Positions 1-6,685 are shown, counted from the first letter of the stretch. The stretch is 7,834 nt of DNA from Bordetella parapertussis (GCA_943324725.2 CALPMR020000137.1:1-7834), one strand, 5' to 3'. Numbers and translations: made by a program. Notes: a model not told the origin generated them from the sequence alone.

Positions 1-993
1 GCTGTGGAAGCCATTGTGGCCGCCGTGGGCCGTGATCAACGTGTTCAGCCAAGGGCAGTCGTGCTGACGGGCCGCCGCCGCCAGTTGCTTGGTGGCAGCC
101 ACCGGCACCCAGGGATCGTCGGCGGCATGGATCAGCAGGATCGGGGGCATGGCCGCCCCAGCCCGAACCGCCGCCAGCAGGGGCTGCAGCGGACTGGCGG
201 CCTCGTAGTAGGCCTCGACGGAGGCGAATCCCCAGCGCGGCGCCGTGATGCGTGCATCAAAGGCCCGCAGGGTCCGCACCCTTGCCGCCCCGCTCAGGGC
301 GCTGCGCTCCTCCGGCAGGACGCCGCGGGGATCGGCCAGGGTCAGCTGTCGTAGCCGCCGCAGCACCCAGCGCCGATAGATGCGGTTGCGCGGTCGATCG
401 AACTGTTCGCTGCAGCGGATCAGATCGAGAGGACTGCTGACGCAGACCAGACCGTCGAGCGGCGGCGCTGCTTCGGTCCCCGCCAGAAGCCCATTGAGCA
501 GCATCGTGCCGCCCAGGGAGAGGCCGACGCCGTACAGGGGAAGGGGGCCGCCGGACGAACCGGCCTGGACCGCCAGTTGATCAGCCAGCTGGCGCGCCCG
601 CATCAGGGCCGGCAGCAGATCGCGGTTGCAGAGGGCCGCATAGGTTCCGGAGGCCAGGGGGCGACCGGCGCCGGCGCCACGCATGTTGAGGCGCAGCACG
701 GCGAAACCGGCCCCGACGAGATGGTCGGCCAGCCGCCGGGCGCCCCGGCCCTCGCTGCAGCCCCCCAGCCCTGGCACAACAACCACCAGGCCCGCCAGCC
801 GTTGCCCTGGAGGGCAGGCGTAGCGGGCCAGCAGTGCTTCGCCGCCGCCCAGGTCGATGGTGATCGAGGAGGAGAGATCCTCCGGCAGCCGCTGGGGACG
901 GATGGTGTCCCGCAGCGTCTGCAGATCAGGGCCCCACCAAGGCAGCCGCTGCGGCGGCAAGGTGGCCGGCGGGTCAGGGAGATGGTCGTTCAA
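1..993 (-). CDS. alpha/beta hydrolase, YheT/EMB8-type (C-terminus cut by window edge)
   Basis: Predicted alpha/beta-hydrolase of the YheT/EMB8 (COG0429) type, probably a cytoplasmic esterase with unknown natural substrate. 331 codons are visible. An N-terminal WWGPDLQTL (about residues 19-27) matches the family's N-G-H-L-Q-T-like element. VPGLGGCSEG (73-82) is the oxyanion-hole region, followed by LNMRGAGAGR (102-111). The nucleophile elbow is GLSLGG with Ser159. Acid candidates are Asp292/Asp293 in ADDPWVP, and the catalytic His326 is in HGGHNGF. Only a short C-terminal tail should be missing. The gene lies directly downstream of pntB on the same strand and is probably its cotranscribed partner, with no obvious functional link. 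The start is uncertain: the frame is open back to the pntB TGA and offers no ATG or GTG near the N-terminus. I chose TTG at 993; CTG at 996 or 999, ATT at 1017 or a later TTG are alternatives. No clear Shine-Dalgarno precedes TTG 993. The fold call is firm, the substrate unknown. Confidence 0.85.
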   Translation of the reverse strand, partial: MNDHLPDPPATLPPQRLPWWGPDLQTLRDTIRPQRLPEDLSSSITIDLGGGEALLARYACPPGQRLAGLVVVVPGLGGCSEGRGARRLADHLVGAGFAVLRLNMRGAGAGRPLASGTYAALCNRDLLPALMRARQLADQLAVQAGSSGGPLPLYGVGLSLGGTMLLNGLLAGTEAAPPLDGLVCVSSPLDLIRCSEQFDRPRNRIYRRWVLRRLRQLTLADPRGVLPEERSALSGAARVRTLRAFDARITAPRWGFASVEAYYEAASPLQPLLAAVRAGAAMPPILLIHAADDPWVPVAATKQLAAAARQHDCPWLNTLITAHGGHNGFHS

Positions 994-1047
994 CAGCAGG
1001 GAATAGGCGCTGGGAATTCTCTGCAGATCCTGATCGCAGCCCGTCCT

Positions 1048-2517
1048 TCAGACCGCCACCTTCTGCTTCTCTTTGTCCTTCTTGGCCACCACCTTGCCGA
1101 CGCCCATGCTGCGCAGCTCGCTCAGCAGGCCGTTGAGCACCGCCTTGGCGTCGCCGAAGACCATGGCGGTCTGGGGCAGCTCGAACAGGGCATTGGCGAT
1201 GCCGGCGTAGCCAGCACCGAGGCTGCGCTTGACCACGAACACCTGGCGGGCCTGATCGACCTCGAGCACGGGCATGCCGTACAGGGGGCTGGTCGGATCG
1301 CTCTTGGCATCGGGGTTGACCACATCATTGGCCCCCAGCACGATCACCACATCGGTGCGAGGGAACTCGGGGTTGATCAGGTCCATCTCGATCAGCTGCT
1401 CATAGGGCACATCCGCCTCGGCCAGCAGCACATTCATGTGGCCGGGCATGCGGCCCGCCACCGGGTGAATGGCATAGCTCACCTCGACGCCATGGGCTTC
1501 AAGCAACTTGGAGAGTTCGCGCAGGGCGTGCTGGGCCTGGGCCACCGCCAGGCCGTAACCGGGCACGAACACCACCCGCTCCGCCTGCTCGAGAGCCATG
1601 GCGCACTCCTCGGGGCTGCAGCTGGTGATGCGGGTGTAGCCCGCCTCGCTGCCACCACCACCGACCGCACTGCCGCCACTGGCCCCAAGGGCGCCACCGA
1701 AGAGCACGCTCAGCAGCGAGCGGTTCATCGCCGTGCACATCACCTGGGTGAGGATCAGGCCGGCCGAGCCGACCATGGCGCCGGCCACGATCAGCAGCTG
1801 GCTGCCCACCACGAAACCGGCGGCCGCCGCGGCCACCCCGGAATAGGAGTTGAGCAGTGAAATCACCACCGGCATGTCGGCACCGCCGATCGGCAGGGTG
1901 ACGCCCACCCCCAGCAGGCTGGAGCCGATCACCAGCAGCCACAGGGGCAGACCGGTGGGATCGCCCGGCAGCAGCACCGCTCCGACCAGGGAGAGCACGG
2001 CCAGGGCGATGTTGACGACATGGCGCACCGAACTCTGGGTCCAGGAAGGGGTCTCCAGCCAGCCCTGCAGCTTGGCCATGGCCACGATCGATCCCGTGAA
2101 GGTGATCGAGCCGACAAACACGGAAATGGCGATCGACACCAGCGCCACCATGTCGGCGGCGGCGGAATCGAACAGGGCCACACCCACGGCCACCAGCAGC
2201 GAGGCCAGCCCGCCGCAACCGTTGAACAGGGCCACCACCTCGGGCATGGCGGTCATCGGCACCCGGCGCGCTGTCACCAGACCGGCCAGGCCACCGGCGG
2301 CACTGCCGGCGGCAATCCAAAGCCAGGCCAGGGGACCGGGCTGGATCTCGATCAGCAGACCGAGCACCGCCAGCCCCATCGCCACCGCGGCCAGCTGGTT
2401 GGCACCCCGGGCCGAGCGCACCTTGGAGAGGCCCTTGATTCCCAGCGCCAGCAGCAGCACCGCCACCAGATCGATGGCGTCAGTCAGCAGATCCATGGAC
2501 AGAAAAGGACTGGTCAT
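1048..2517 (-). CDS. pntB: NAD(P) transhydrogenase subunit beta
   Basis: Membrane and NADP(H)-binding subunit of proton-translocating transhydrogenase, which drives NADH + NADP+ to NAD+ + NADPH with the proton gradient. 489 residues, close to the usual length for PntB. Residues 1-265 are domain II, with about nine hydrophobic helices and the conserved stretches VPMTAMPEVVALFNG (86-100), IGGADMPVVISLLNSYSG (210-227) and MCTAMNRS (260-267). A Gly/Ser-rich linker (278-290) leads to domain III (about 300-465), which binds NADP(H): PGYGLAVAQAQ (319-329), IHPVAGRMPGHMNVLLAEA (350-368), GANDVVNPDA (395-404), KRSLGAGYAG (430-439) and FGDAKA (454-459). The tail ends in a Lys-rich stretch (479-486). 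By remembered alignment, the position of E. coli His91 holds Asn99. The ATG overlaps the pntA2 stop by one base (TGATG) and has an AAGGAG ribosome site 7 bases upstream. Confidence 0.97.
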   Translation of the reverse strand: MTSPFLSMDLLTDAIDLVAVLLLALGIKGLSKVRSARGANQLAAVAMGLAVLGLLIEIQPGPLAWLWIAAGSAAGGLAGLVTARRVPMTAMPEVVALFNGCGGLASLLVAVGVALFDSAAADMVALVSIAISVFVGSITFTGSIVAMAKLQGWLETPSWTQSSVRHVVNIALAVLSLVGAVLLPGDPTGLPLWLLVIGSSLLGVGVTLPIGGADMPVVISLLNSYSGVAAAAAGFVVGSQLLIVAGAMVGSAGLILTQVMCTAMNRSLLSVLFGGALGASGGSAVGGGGSEAGYTRITSCSPEECAMALEQAERVVFVPGYGLAVAQAQHALRELSKLLEAHGVEVSYAIHPVAGRMPGHMNVLLAEADVPYEQLIEMDLINPEFPRTDVVIVLGANDVVNPDAKSDPTSPLYGMPVLEVDQARQVFVVKRSLGAGYAGIANALFELPQTAMVFGDAKAVLNGLLSELRSMGVGKVVAKKDKEKQKVAV

Positions 2518-2807
2518 CAGGTGTCTCCTTTGCGGCGGAACATGGCGAGCATGCGGTCGGTGATCAGGAAGCCACCGACGACGTTGTAAAGCGCGAAGCC
2601 CAGGGACAGGGCCGCGATCAGCAGCAGGGCCTGGTTGTCGCCGGCCTTCTGAATCAGGGTGAGCGAAGCCAGCACCGTGATGCCGCTGATCGCGTTGGCC
2701 CCCGACATCAGCGGGGTGTGCAGGGTGGGGGGCACCTTGCCGATCAATTCAAGGCCAAGGAGGCTGCCGAGCAGCAACACCCAGAGGGCCTGGGAGAGAA
2801 CACTCAT
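2517..2807 (-). CDS. pntA2: NAD(P) transhydrogenase subunit alpha part 2 (membrane part)
   Basis: Small membrane subunit corresponding to the C-terminal membrane segment of the fused E. coli PntA; it joins PntB in the proton channel. 96 residues with three hydrophobic helices, at roughly 4-24, 34-54 and 58-82. The family signature between helices 1 and 2 is present (ELIGKVPPTLHTPLMSGAN, residues 20-38), as is YNVVGGFLITDRML (74-87), which closes helix 3. The ATG overlaps the end of pntA1 by four bases (ATGA), with GGAA 7 bases upstream as a modest ribosome site; its own TGA overlaps the pntB ATG. The tight overlaps imply translational coupling and equal output of the three subunits. The split alpha subunit is the usual arrangement in cyanobacteria and in organisms such as Rhodospirillum rubrum. 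Confidence 0.96.
   Translation of the reverse strand: MSVLSQALWVLLLGSLLGLELIGKVPPTLHTPLMSGANAISGITVLASLTLIQKAGDNQALLLIAALSLGFALYNVVGGFLITDRMLAMFRRKGDT
2525..2530 (-). promoter_or_regulatory. Ribosome binding site of pntB
   Basis: AAGGAG on the minus strand, 7 bases before the pntB ATG and inside the last codons of pntA2. It is the clearest Shine-Dalgarno in the window. It fixes the pntB start at 2517 and argues for efficient reinitiation in the overlapping pntA2-pntB pair. Confidence 0.7.
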
Positions 2808-3937
2808 CGCGAAGTTCCGTTGGGATAGACGACATCGTCACGGCGGCAGAGGCTGCCATGGGTGAGCAGGCAGCCCTCGAGGATGGGGTCCTGCGGATCA
2901 AGCTGCAGGGCGCCATCGCCGAGCACATGCTCAATCAGGGCCGCCACATTGCGGGCATAGAGGGCGCTGGCGTGGTTGGGCACGCTGCTGGGCAGGGCAT
3001 CGGCGCCGATCAGCAGCACGCCCTTGCGCTCCACCGTCTGGCCGGCGACCGTGCCGAAGCAGTTGCCCCCCTGGGCCACCGCCAGATCCACCACGACCGA
3101 GCCGGGCCGCATGCCGTCGAGCATGACGTCGCTGATCAGGCGTGGGGCCGTCCGACCCGGCACCAGGGCGGTGCAGATGACCATGTCGGCCAGGGCCAGT
3201 TGCTCGGTGAGTTGCTGGCGCTGGGCCTCGAGGAAGGCCTCGCTGGCCTGCTTGGCATAGCCACCCTGCTCGGCGGGTTTTTCCTCGATCTCGGGCGGGT
3301 CGATGAAGCGACCACCGAGGGATTCCACCTGTTCCTTGACGGCGGGCCGGACGTCGGAGACGTAGACCACCCCGCCCAGCCGCTTGGCCGTGGCGACGGC
3401 CTGCAGCCCGGCCACGCCCGCCCCCAGCACCAGCACCCGGGAGGGCTGAATCGTGCCGGCAGCCGTCATCAGCATCGGCACATAGCGATCGAGGGCCGCC
3501 GCCGCCAGCAGCACCGCCTTGTAGCCGGCGATGTTGGCCTGGGAGGAGAGCACATCCATCGACTGGGCCCGGCTGATGCGGGGCAACAGTTCCAGGGCGA
3601 TGGCGGAGGTCTGGCGCCGATTGAGGGTCTCAGTCAGGTGGCTGGCGCCGTAGGGGGCCAGCAGACCGACCAGCAGCGAGCCCTCACGCAGGCGGTCAAG
3701 GGTTTCGGTGGGCGGCGGATTCACGCACAACACCGCATCGGCCTCGCTCCAGGGCAGCTCCGCCGCCGGCCGCAGCTCAGCGCCGACAGCGGCGAAGTCG
3801 TCATCGAGGAAGCCAGCCGCCAGGCCGGCACCGCATTCCACCTTCAGGGACACGCCCTTGTTCATCAGCCGTTTCACCGTTTCCGGTGTGGCGGCAACCC
3901 GCTTCTCTCCGGGAGAAAGCTCCCGGGGTACCAGCAT
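2804..3937 (-). CDS. pntA1: NAD(P) transhydrogenase subunit alpha part 1 (NAD-binding)
   Basis: Soluble NAD(H)-binding subunit (domain I) of proton-translocating transhydrogenase, related to alanine dehydrogenase. It passes hydride to NADP+ held by PntB. 377 residues from ATG 3937. The N-terminus LVPRELSPGEKRVAATP is typical. The RQD loop is intact in RISRAQSMD, with Arg120, Gln125 and Asp128 matching R. rubrum Arg127, Gln132 and Asp135. The Rossmann motif GAGVAG (172-177) is followed by acidic Asp195 in YVSDVRP, the expected NAD-selecting residue. Further landmarks are GYAKQ (about 226-230), TALVPGRTAPRLI (256-268) and VVVDLAVAQGGNC (282-294). A short tail after residue 340 replaces the linker that joins domain I to the membrane part in fused enzymes. 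Start choice: TTG 3946 is an in-frame alternative adding three residues, but the AAGG before it is too close. ATG 3937 gives the usual N-terminus. First gene of the operon. Confidence 0.95.
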   Translation of the reverse strand: MLVPRELSPGEKRVAATPETVKRLMNKGVSLKVECGAGLAAGFLDDDFAAVGAELRPAAELPWSEADAVLCVNPPPTETLDRLREGSLLVGLLAPYGASHLTETLNRRQTSAIALELLPRISRAQSMDVLSSQANIAGYKAVLLAAAALDRYVPMLMTAAGTIQPSRVLVLGAGVAGLQAVATAKRLGGVVYVSDVRPAVKEQVESLGGRFIDPPEIEEKPAEQGGYAKQASEAFLEAQRQQLTEQLALADMVICTALVPGRTAPRLISDVMLDGMRPGSVVVDLAVAQGGNCFGTVAGQTVERKGVLLIGADALPSSVPNHASALYARNVAALIEHVLGDGALQLDPQDPILEGCLLTHGSLCRRDDVVYPNGTSR

Positions 3938-3971
3938 CGTCAGCAACGGCCTTCATCCGCAAACTCTCTCC

Positions 3972-3999
3972 ATTAGAAGAAGCCGAGCTGGTCAAACAA
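3972..3999 (-). promoter_or_regulatory. Candidate sigma70 promoter of the pnt operon
   Basis: On the minus strand, TTGTTT (3994-3999, 3 of 6 matches to TTGACA) is separated by 16 bases from TCTAAT (3972-3977, 5 of 6 matches to TATAAT). Transcription would start near 3965, giving a leader of about 28 bases before the pntA1 ATG. This is the best match seen in the pntA1 upstream region, judged by eye. No convincing NtcA box (GTA-N8-TAC) was seen beside it. Confidence 0.4.
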
Positions 4000-4106
4000 G
4001 CCAAAGCGCCGCGTATGTGCTGACTCGCCCACCTGCGCCAGGCGTCCGGCTCCGAGGGGGCCGCCCTGGACAATGCGCAAATTTTCTGAAGCGCGCCGGA
4101 TCACTG

Positions 4107-4114
4107 GCGATCGC
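4107..4114. repeat. HIP1 octamer (GCGATCGC)
   Basis: Exact copy of the palindromic HIP1 octamer that is over-represented in many cyanobacterial genomes. It lies in the intergenic region between the divergent pntA1 and the 4152 gene. Its right half also forms part of a small stem-loop (ATCGCT 4110-4115, loop GGCT, AGCGAT 4120-4125). Its role is unknown; it mainly serves as a lineage marker. Confidence 0.6.
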
Positions 4115-4151
4115 TGGCTAGCGATGAGGCTTGTGTGATCTCTGTTGATCG

Positions 4152-4733
4152 ATGGCCCTCTCCGCCCTTGAATGTCCCGACGGCGTCTGCCACAGCCACC
4201 ATGGCGGCCATGCCGTGGCGCGCGAAGAGGTGGAGCGCAACCTCTCGGCCCATGGCAGTGACTGGTGTGAGCGCCTGGCGGAGCGCATCTATGAGATCTC
4301 GGTGGACAGCTTCTGCCAGACCGTGATGCCGGACCTGCACCAGCAGGGCTGGCAGCGGCGCCATCTGGACTGGGAGTTCAAGCTCTCGGCCGAACCGGCG
4401 GAAGTGGAGCGCACCGTGGTGGACGGCACCATCAATGCGATGGAGAGCTTTCTGCGCAGCAGTGAGGTGCAGCGCCTGTTCGTCAAGGAGCTGGTGCAAG
4501 GCACCATCGCCGAGGCCAGCGACAACGCCCTGCGGGGCAAGGGTATCCGCTATCTGATCGAGCAGGAGCTGATGACCTTTCTGGCCGACAACCGGGAGGA
4601 TCTGCTCGACCGCATGGCCCAGCGGCTGCTCGAGGACGCCGGCGGTGACGTCCAGAGGGCCCATCGCTGCGCCGTGGACGATCTATTGGAAGTGGAGCAC
4701 CTGCTGATCAATCACGCCGAGGCCGTGGGCTGA
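4152..4733 (+). CDS. Hypothetical protein with His/Cys-rich N-terminus
   Basis: A 193-residue soluble protein that I do not recognise. It opens with CPDGVCHSHHGGH (residues 8-20), which has two Cys and four His and looks able to bind a metal. The rest has alternating acidic, basic and hydrophobic residues that suggest a mainly alpha-helical fold (for example EVERTVVDGTINAMESFLRS, 84-103, and EQELMTFLADNREDLLDRMA, 137-156). No signal peptide, membrane segment or catalytic motif is visible. ATG 4152 is the first start after an in-frame TGA at 4146-4148, so the N-terminal motif belongs to the protein if the gene is real. There is no good Shine-Dalgarno, so initiation may be weak or leaderless. 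The gene is divergent from pntA1 and followed by a strong hairpin. The amino-acid balance clearly favours this strand over the long antisense frame. It is coding with good confidence; the function is unknown. Confidence 0.8.
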   Translation: MALSALECPDGVCHSHHGGHAVAREEVERNLSAHGSDWCERLAERIYEISVDSFCQTVMPDLHQQGWQRRHLDWEFKLSAEPAEVERTVVDGTINAMESFLRSSEVQRLFVKELVQGTIAEASDNALRGKGIRYLIEQELMTFLADNREDLLDRMAQRLLEDAGGDVQRAHRCAVDDLLEVEHLLINHAEAVG

Positions 4734-4756
4734 GCGGCGATGCAAGGGTGATGGCA

Positions 4757-4812
4757 GCCCCTGCTCTGAACCCTGCTGTTCGCAACGCCTGCAGCAGCTT
4801 CAGAACAGGGGC
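4757..4812. terminator. Hairpin between convergent genes, probable bidirectional terminator
   Basis: GCCCCTGCTCTGAA (4757-4770) pairs with TTCAGAACAGGGGC (4799-4812) with one C-A mismatch. Inside it, CTGCTG (4773-4778) pairs with CAGCAG (4792-4797), leaving a 13-base loop. The hairpin begins 24 bases after the stop of the upstream plus-strand gene, and its right arm contains the last codons and stop of the minus-strand small ORF. Neither side has a U-tract, so it is not a classic intrinsic terminator. Long stems lacking a U-tract are still plausible terminators in cyanobacteria, which lack Rho. Confidence 0.6.
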
Positions 4813-4967
4813 TCCAATTCCTGCTCCAGACAATCGGCCTGGGACAGGTCACCGAGGTGCCGCAGCAGGCGCATCCTCAGGATCATCGGGTCAATGTCAC
4901 AGTCCTGCTGCCAGCAGCGCTCCAGATGGCAGCGCGGCTCGGGGATCGGGTCATGGGTTCGGGCCAT
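4800..4967 (-). CDS. Small Cys-containing hypothetical protein (55 aa)
   Basis: A short ORF on the minus strand from ATG 4967 to TGA 4800, 55 residues. It starts MARTHDPIPEPRCHLERC and ends LEQELEPLF. Four Cys occur at 13, 18, 23 and 46; the first three are spaced C-x4-C-x4-C with His14 next to the first. The segment from about 27 to 52 looks like one amphipathic helix or a helix pair. In favour of it being real: protein-like composition, a clean ATG, a convergent neighbour, and a strong hairpin placed exactly over its stop codon. Against: no clear Shine-Dalgarno before the ATG, and small size. Its start lies 64 bases from the divergent helicase start. I do not recognise a family. It could be a small metal-binding or regulatory protein, but nothing here shows that. 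Confidence 0.55.
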   Translation of the reverse strand: MARTHDPIPEPRCHLERCWQQDCDIDPMILRMRLLRHLGDLSQADCLEQELEPLF

Positions 4968-5031
4968 GGCGGTGGCGGGGCCGGGGTCCCGGAGAGGGGG
5001 GTATGGCCGGAAGCTAGAGAAAGCGGCGACG

Positions 5032-6573
5032 ATGCGAATGAGGGTTCGTACTCAACCTGAAGCCGCCATCGCCTCCCAGCTGGCCAGCCCCCAGAATCTG
5101 GCGATGCCGATGCCGTCGTTCGACCTGGGGGGCAGGGGTGTCTCCCAAAGCCCATCGCCGCTGCCGCGGCTGCAACCCCGGGACTGGCAGAACCATCTGA
5201 TTCAGCTGCTGCGGGCTCGCCTGGTGGCCGCCGGCCCAGCCGGCCAGGACGTGCTGATCCATGCGGGGCCCGGAGCAGGCAAAACTCTCGGCGCCCTGCT
5301 GGGCTTCCAGCGGCTGCAGGGCGAAGGGCGACTCGATCGCTTTGTGGTGTTCTGCCACCGCACCTCCATCGCCCGCCAATGGCTGGGGGCCGGGGCCCGT
5401 CTGGGCCTGAAGATGGGGGAGTGGCAGGGGCGCTGGGAGCCCGAGGACCAGCTCGATGGATTGCTGCTCAGCTATCAGGCGGCGGCACGCCATCGCCTGC
5501 TGCTGGAGCGCGATCTGCTGCCCGCCCTGGCCCGGTTGCGGTGGCTGGCGATCGCCGATGAGGTGCATCACCTGGGCCTGGATCCGGAAGAACCCGAGGC
5601 GACGGCCTGGGGCCATGCCTTCTCGATCCTGAGCACGGGGGCCAGGCTGCGCCTGGGGCTTTCGGGCACCCCGTTCCGGGCGGACAACCTCGCCTTCTGT
5701 GCGGCGCGGCGCCTGCGGGTGGAAGAAAACGGCATCCTGGCCGAGCGGATCGTGCCCGATCTCTGCGTCGAACCCCGGCGCCTGATCATGGCCGGCGATG
5801 TGCGGCCGCTGGAGTTTCGCTTTCAAGATGGCTGGGTGGAGCATGGCCGACCAGGACCGGCGGGCCAGCGGGAGGCGTCGCCGGTGTCCAGCGAGCAACG
5901 CGAAAGCTGGCGGGCCCGCAATCTGCGCCGGGCGATACGCCTCGGGGATGGCGGTGGCATTGCCCTGCGGCTGTTGCTCCAGGCCCGGCGGCGACTGGAG
6001 AGGGTGCGGCTGGAGCACAAAGGCGCCGGCGGCCTGGTGATCGCCCGTGACATCGAGCACGCCGGCAAGATCGCCCGGCTGCTGGAAAACGAAGGCGACA
6101 GCGTCCATCTGGTCCATTCCCAGGATCCCGAGGCGGCCGGCCGGTTGGCCGCCTTTCAGGCGGGAGAAGCCGACTGGCTGGTGAGCATCGACATGTGTGC
6201 CGAGGGTTTTGACGCGCCGAGGCTGCGGGTGGTGGCCTACCTCACCACCGTGGTGACCCGCAGTCGCTTCATCCAAGCGATCACCCGAGCCGTTCGCATG
6301 GATGGCGAGCGCGCCGAATGTGAGGCGATTCCGCGGCATCCCTCCTATGTCTTTGCGCCGGCCGATCCGCTGTTGATCAGCCATGCCCGCACCTGGTCGC
6401 TGAGCGAGCCCTATGTGATCCGCACCCAGACAGCGGGGGGATCTCCCTCAGATGGCATGAGTTCAGCTGTCCCTGATGGGCGAGGTCCCCTGCAAGCACT
6501 GGCTGACGATGCCGGTGCCGTGATCCGGATGAACGGGCCCCAGTTGCCCAACTTCGTCGGCCGGGCAGGTTAG
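5032..6573 (+). CDS. Superfamily 2 DEVH-box helicase (ResIII/SSL2-like)
   Basis: ATP-dependent nucleic-acid helicase or translocase of superfamily 2, with the ResIII plus helicase-C layout (SSL2/XPB-like). 513 residues from ATG 5032. A Q-like entry segment LQPRDWQ (47-53) is followed by Walker A GPGAGKT (79-85), Walker B/motif II DEVH (176-179), and motif III SGTPFR (211-216). The second RecA domain starts near GLVIARDIEHAGKIARLL (334-351). It carries motif V CAEGFDAP (389-396) and motif VI QAITRAVR (415-422) with both arginines. No nuclease, zinc-finger or methylase domain is fused, so it is not itself a restriction subunit. The C-terminal 90 residues have no motif I know. Start choice: the frame opens at ATG 4894, but residues before 5032 look non-coding and overlap the antisense small ORF. 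ATG 5038 and 5104 are alternatives. It stands alone, and its role (repair, RNA metabolism or defence) is not shown by context. Confidence 0.9.
   Translation: MRMRVRTQPEAAIASQLASPQNLAMPMPSFDLGGRGVSQSPSPLPRLQPRDWQNHLIQLLRARLVAAGPAGQDVLIHAGPGAGKTLGALLGFQRLQGEGRLDRFVVFCHRTSIARQWLGAGARLGLKMGEWQGRWEPEDQLDGLLLSYQAAARHRLLLERDLLPALARLRWLAIADEVHHLGLDPEEPEATAWGHAFSILSTGARLRLGLSGTPFRADNLAFCAARRLRVEENGILAERIVPDLCVEPRRLIMAGDVRPLEFRFQDGWVEHGRPGPAGQREASPVSSEQRESWRARNLRRAIRLGDGGGIALRLLLQARRRLERVRLEHKGAGGLVIARDIEHAGKIARLLENEGDSVHLVHSQDPEAAGRLAAFQAGEADWLVSIDMCAEGFDAPRLRVVAYLTTVVTRSRFIQAITRAVRMDGERAECEAIPRHPSYVFAPADPLLISHARTWSLSEPYVIRTQTAGGSPSDGMSSAVPDGRGPLQALADDAGAVIRMNGPQLPNFVGRAG
5548..5555. repeat. HIP1 octamer (GCGATCGC) inside the helicase gene
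   Basis: Second exact HIP1 copy. It encodes the Ala-Ile-Ala just before the DEVH box, showing how this octamer is tolerated within coding sequence. Near-copies GCGATCGA occur in pntB and pntA1. Confidence 0.55.
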
Positions 6574-6685
6574 AAAGCCGAAGGGGTCGACCGCGGCCCA
6601 GAACCTGGCGATGTGCGACGTTGTGTCAACCAATACCGCCGGCTGGACCATCAGCCGCCAACGTGAACCAAGCCGGAGCAAGGTC

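Noticed and set aside
577..1860. Long plus-strand open frame of 427 codons
   Set aside because: It is antisense to the hydrolase and pntB, both with unmistakable motifs. Its His/Gly/Gln-rich composition is typical of antisense frames in high-GC DNA.
3801..3956. Out-of-frame ATG at 3956 on the minus strand, near the pntA1 start
   Set aside because: It opens a motif-free frame overlapping pntA1. The pntA1 N-terminal signature is in the other frame from ATG 3937.
4101..4664. Minus-strand open frame of 187 codons across the 4152 gene
   Set aside because: Composition rich in Ala, Leu, His and Gln with no motif; the plus-strand protein has balanced charged helices and a defined start. Treated as a shadow.
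4894..5031. N-terminal extension of the helicase to ATG 4894
   Set aside because: The extra 46 residues are Arg/Gly/Ser-rich and unstructured, overlap the antisense small ORF, and are not needed for the helicase fold. ATG 5032 is more plausible.
5014..6384. Minus-strand open frame of 456 codons opposite the helicase
   Set aside because: The plus strand carries all helicase motifs in order; the antisense frame has none and is rich in Gln, Pro, Gly and His.
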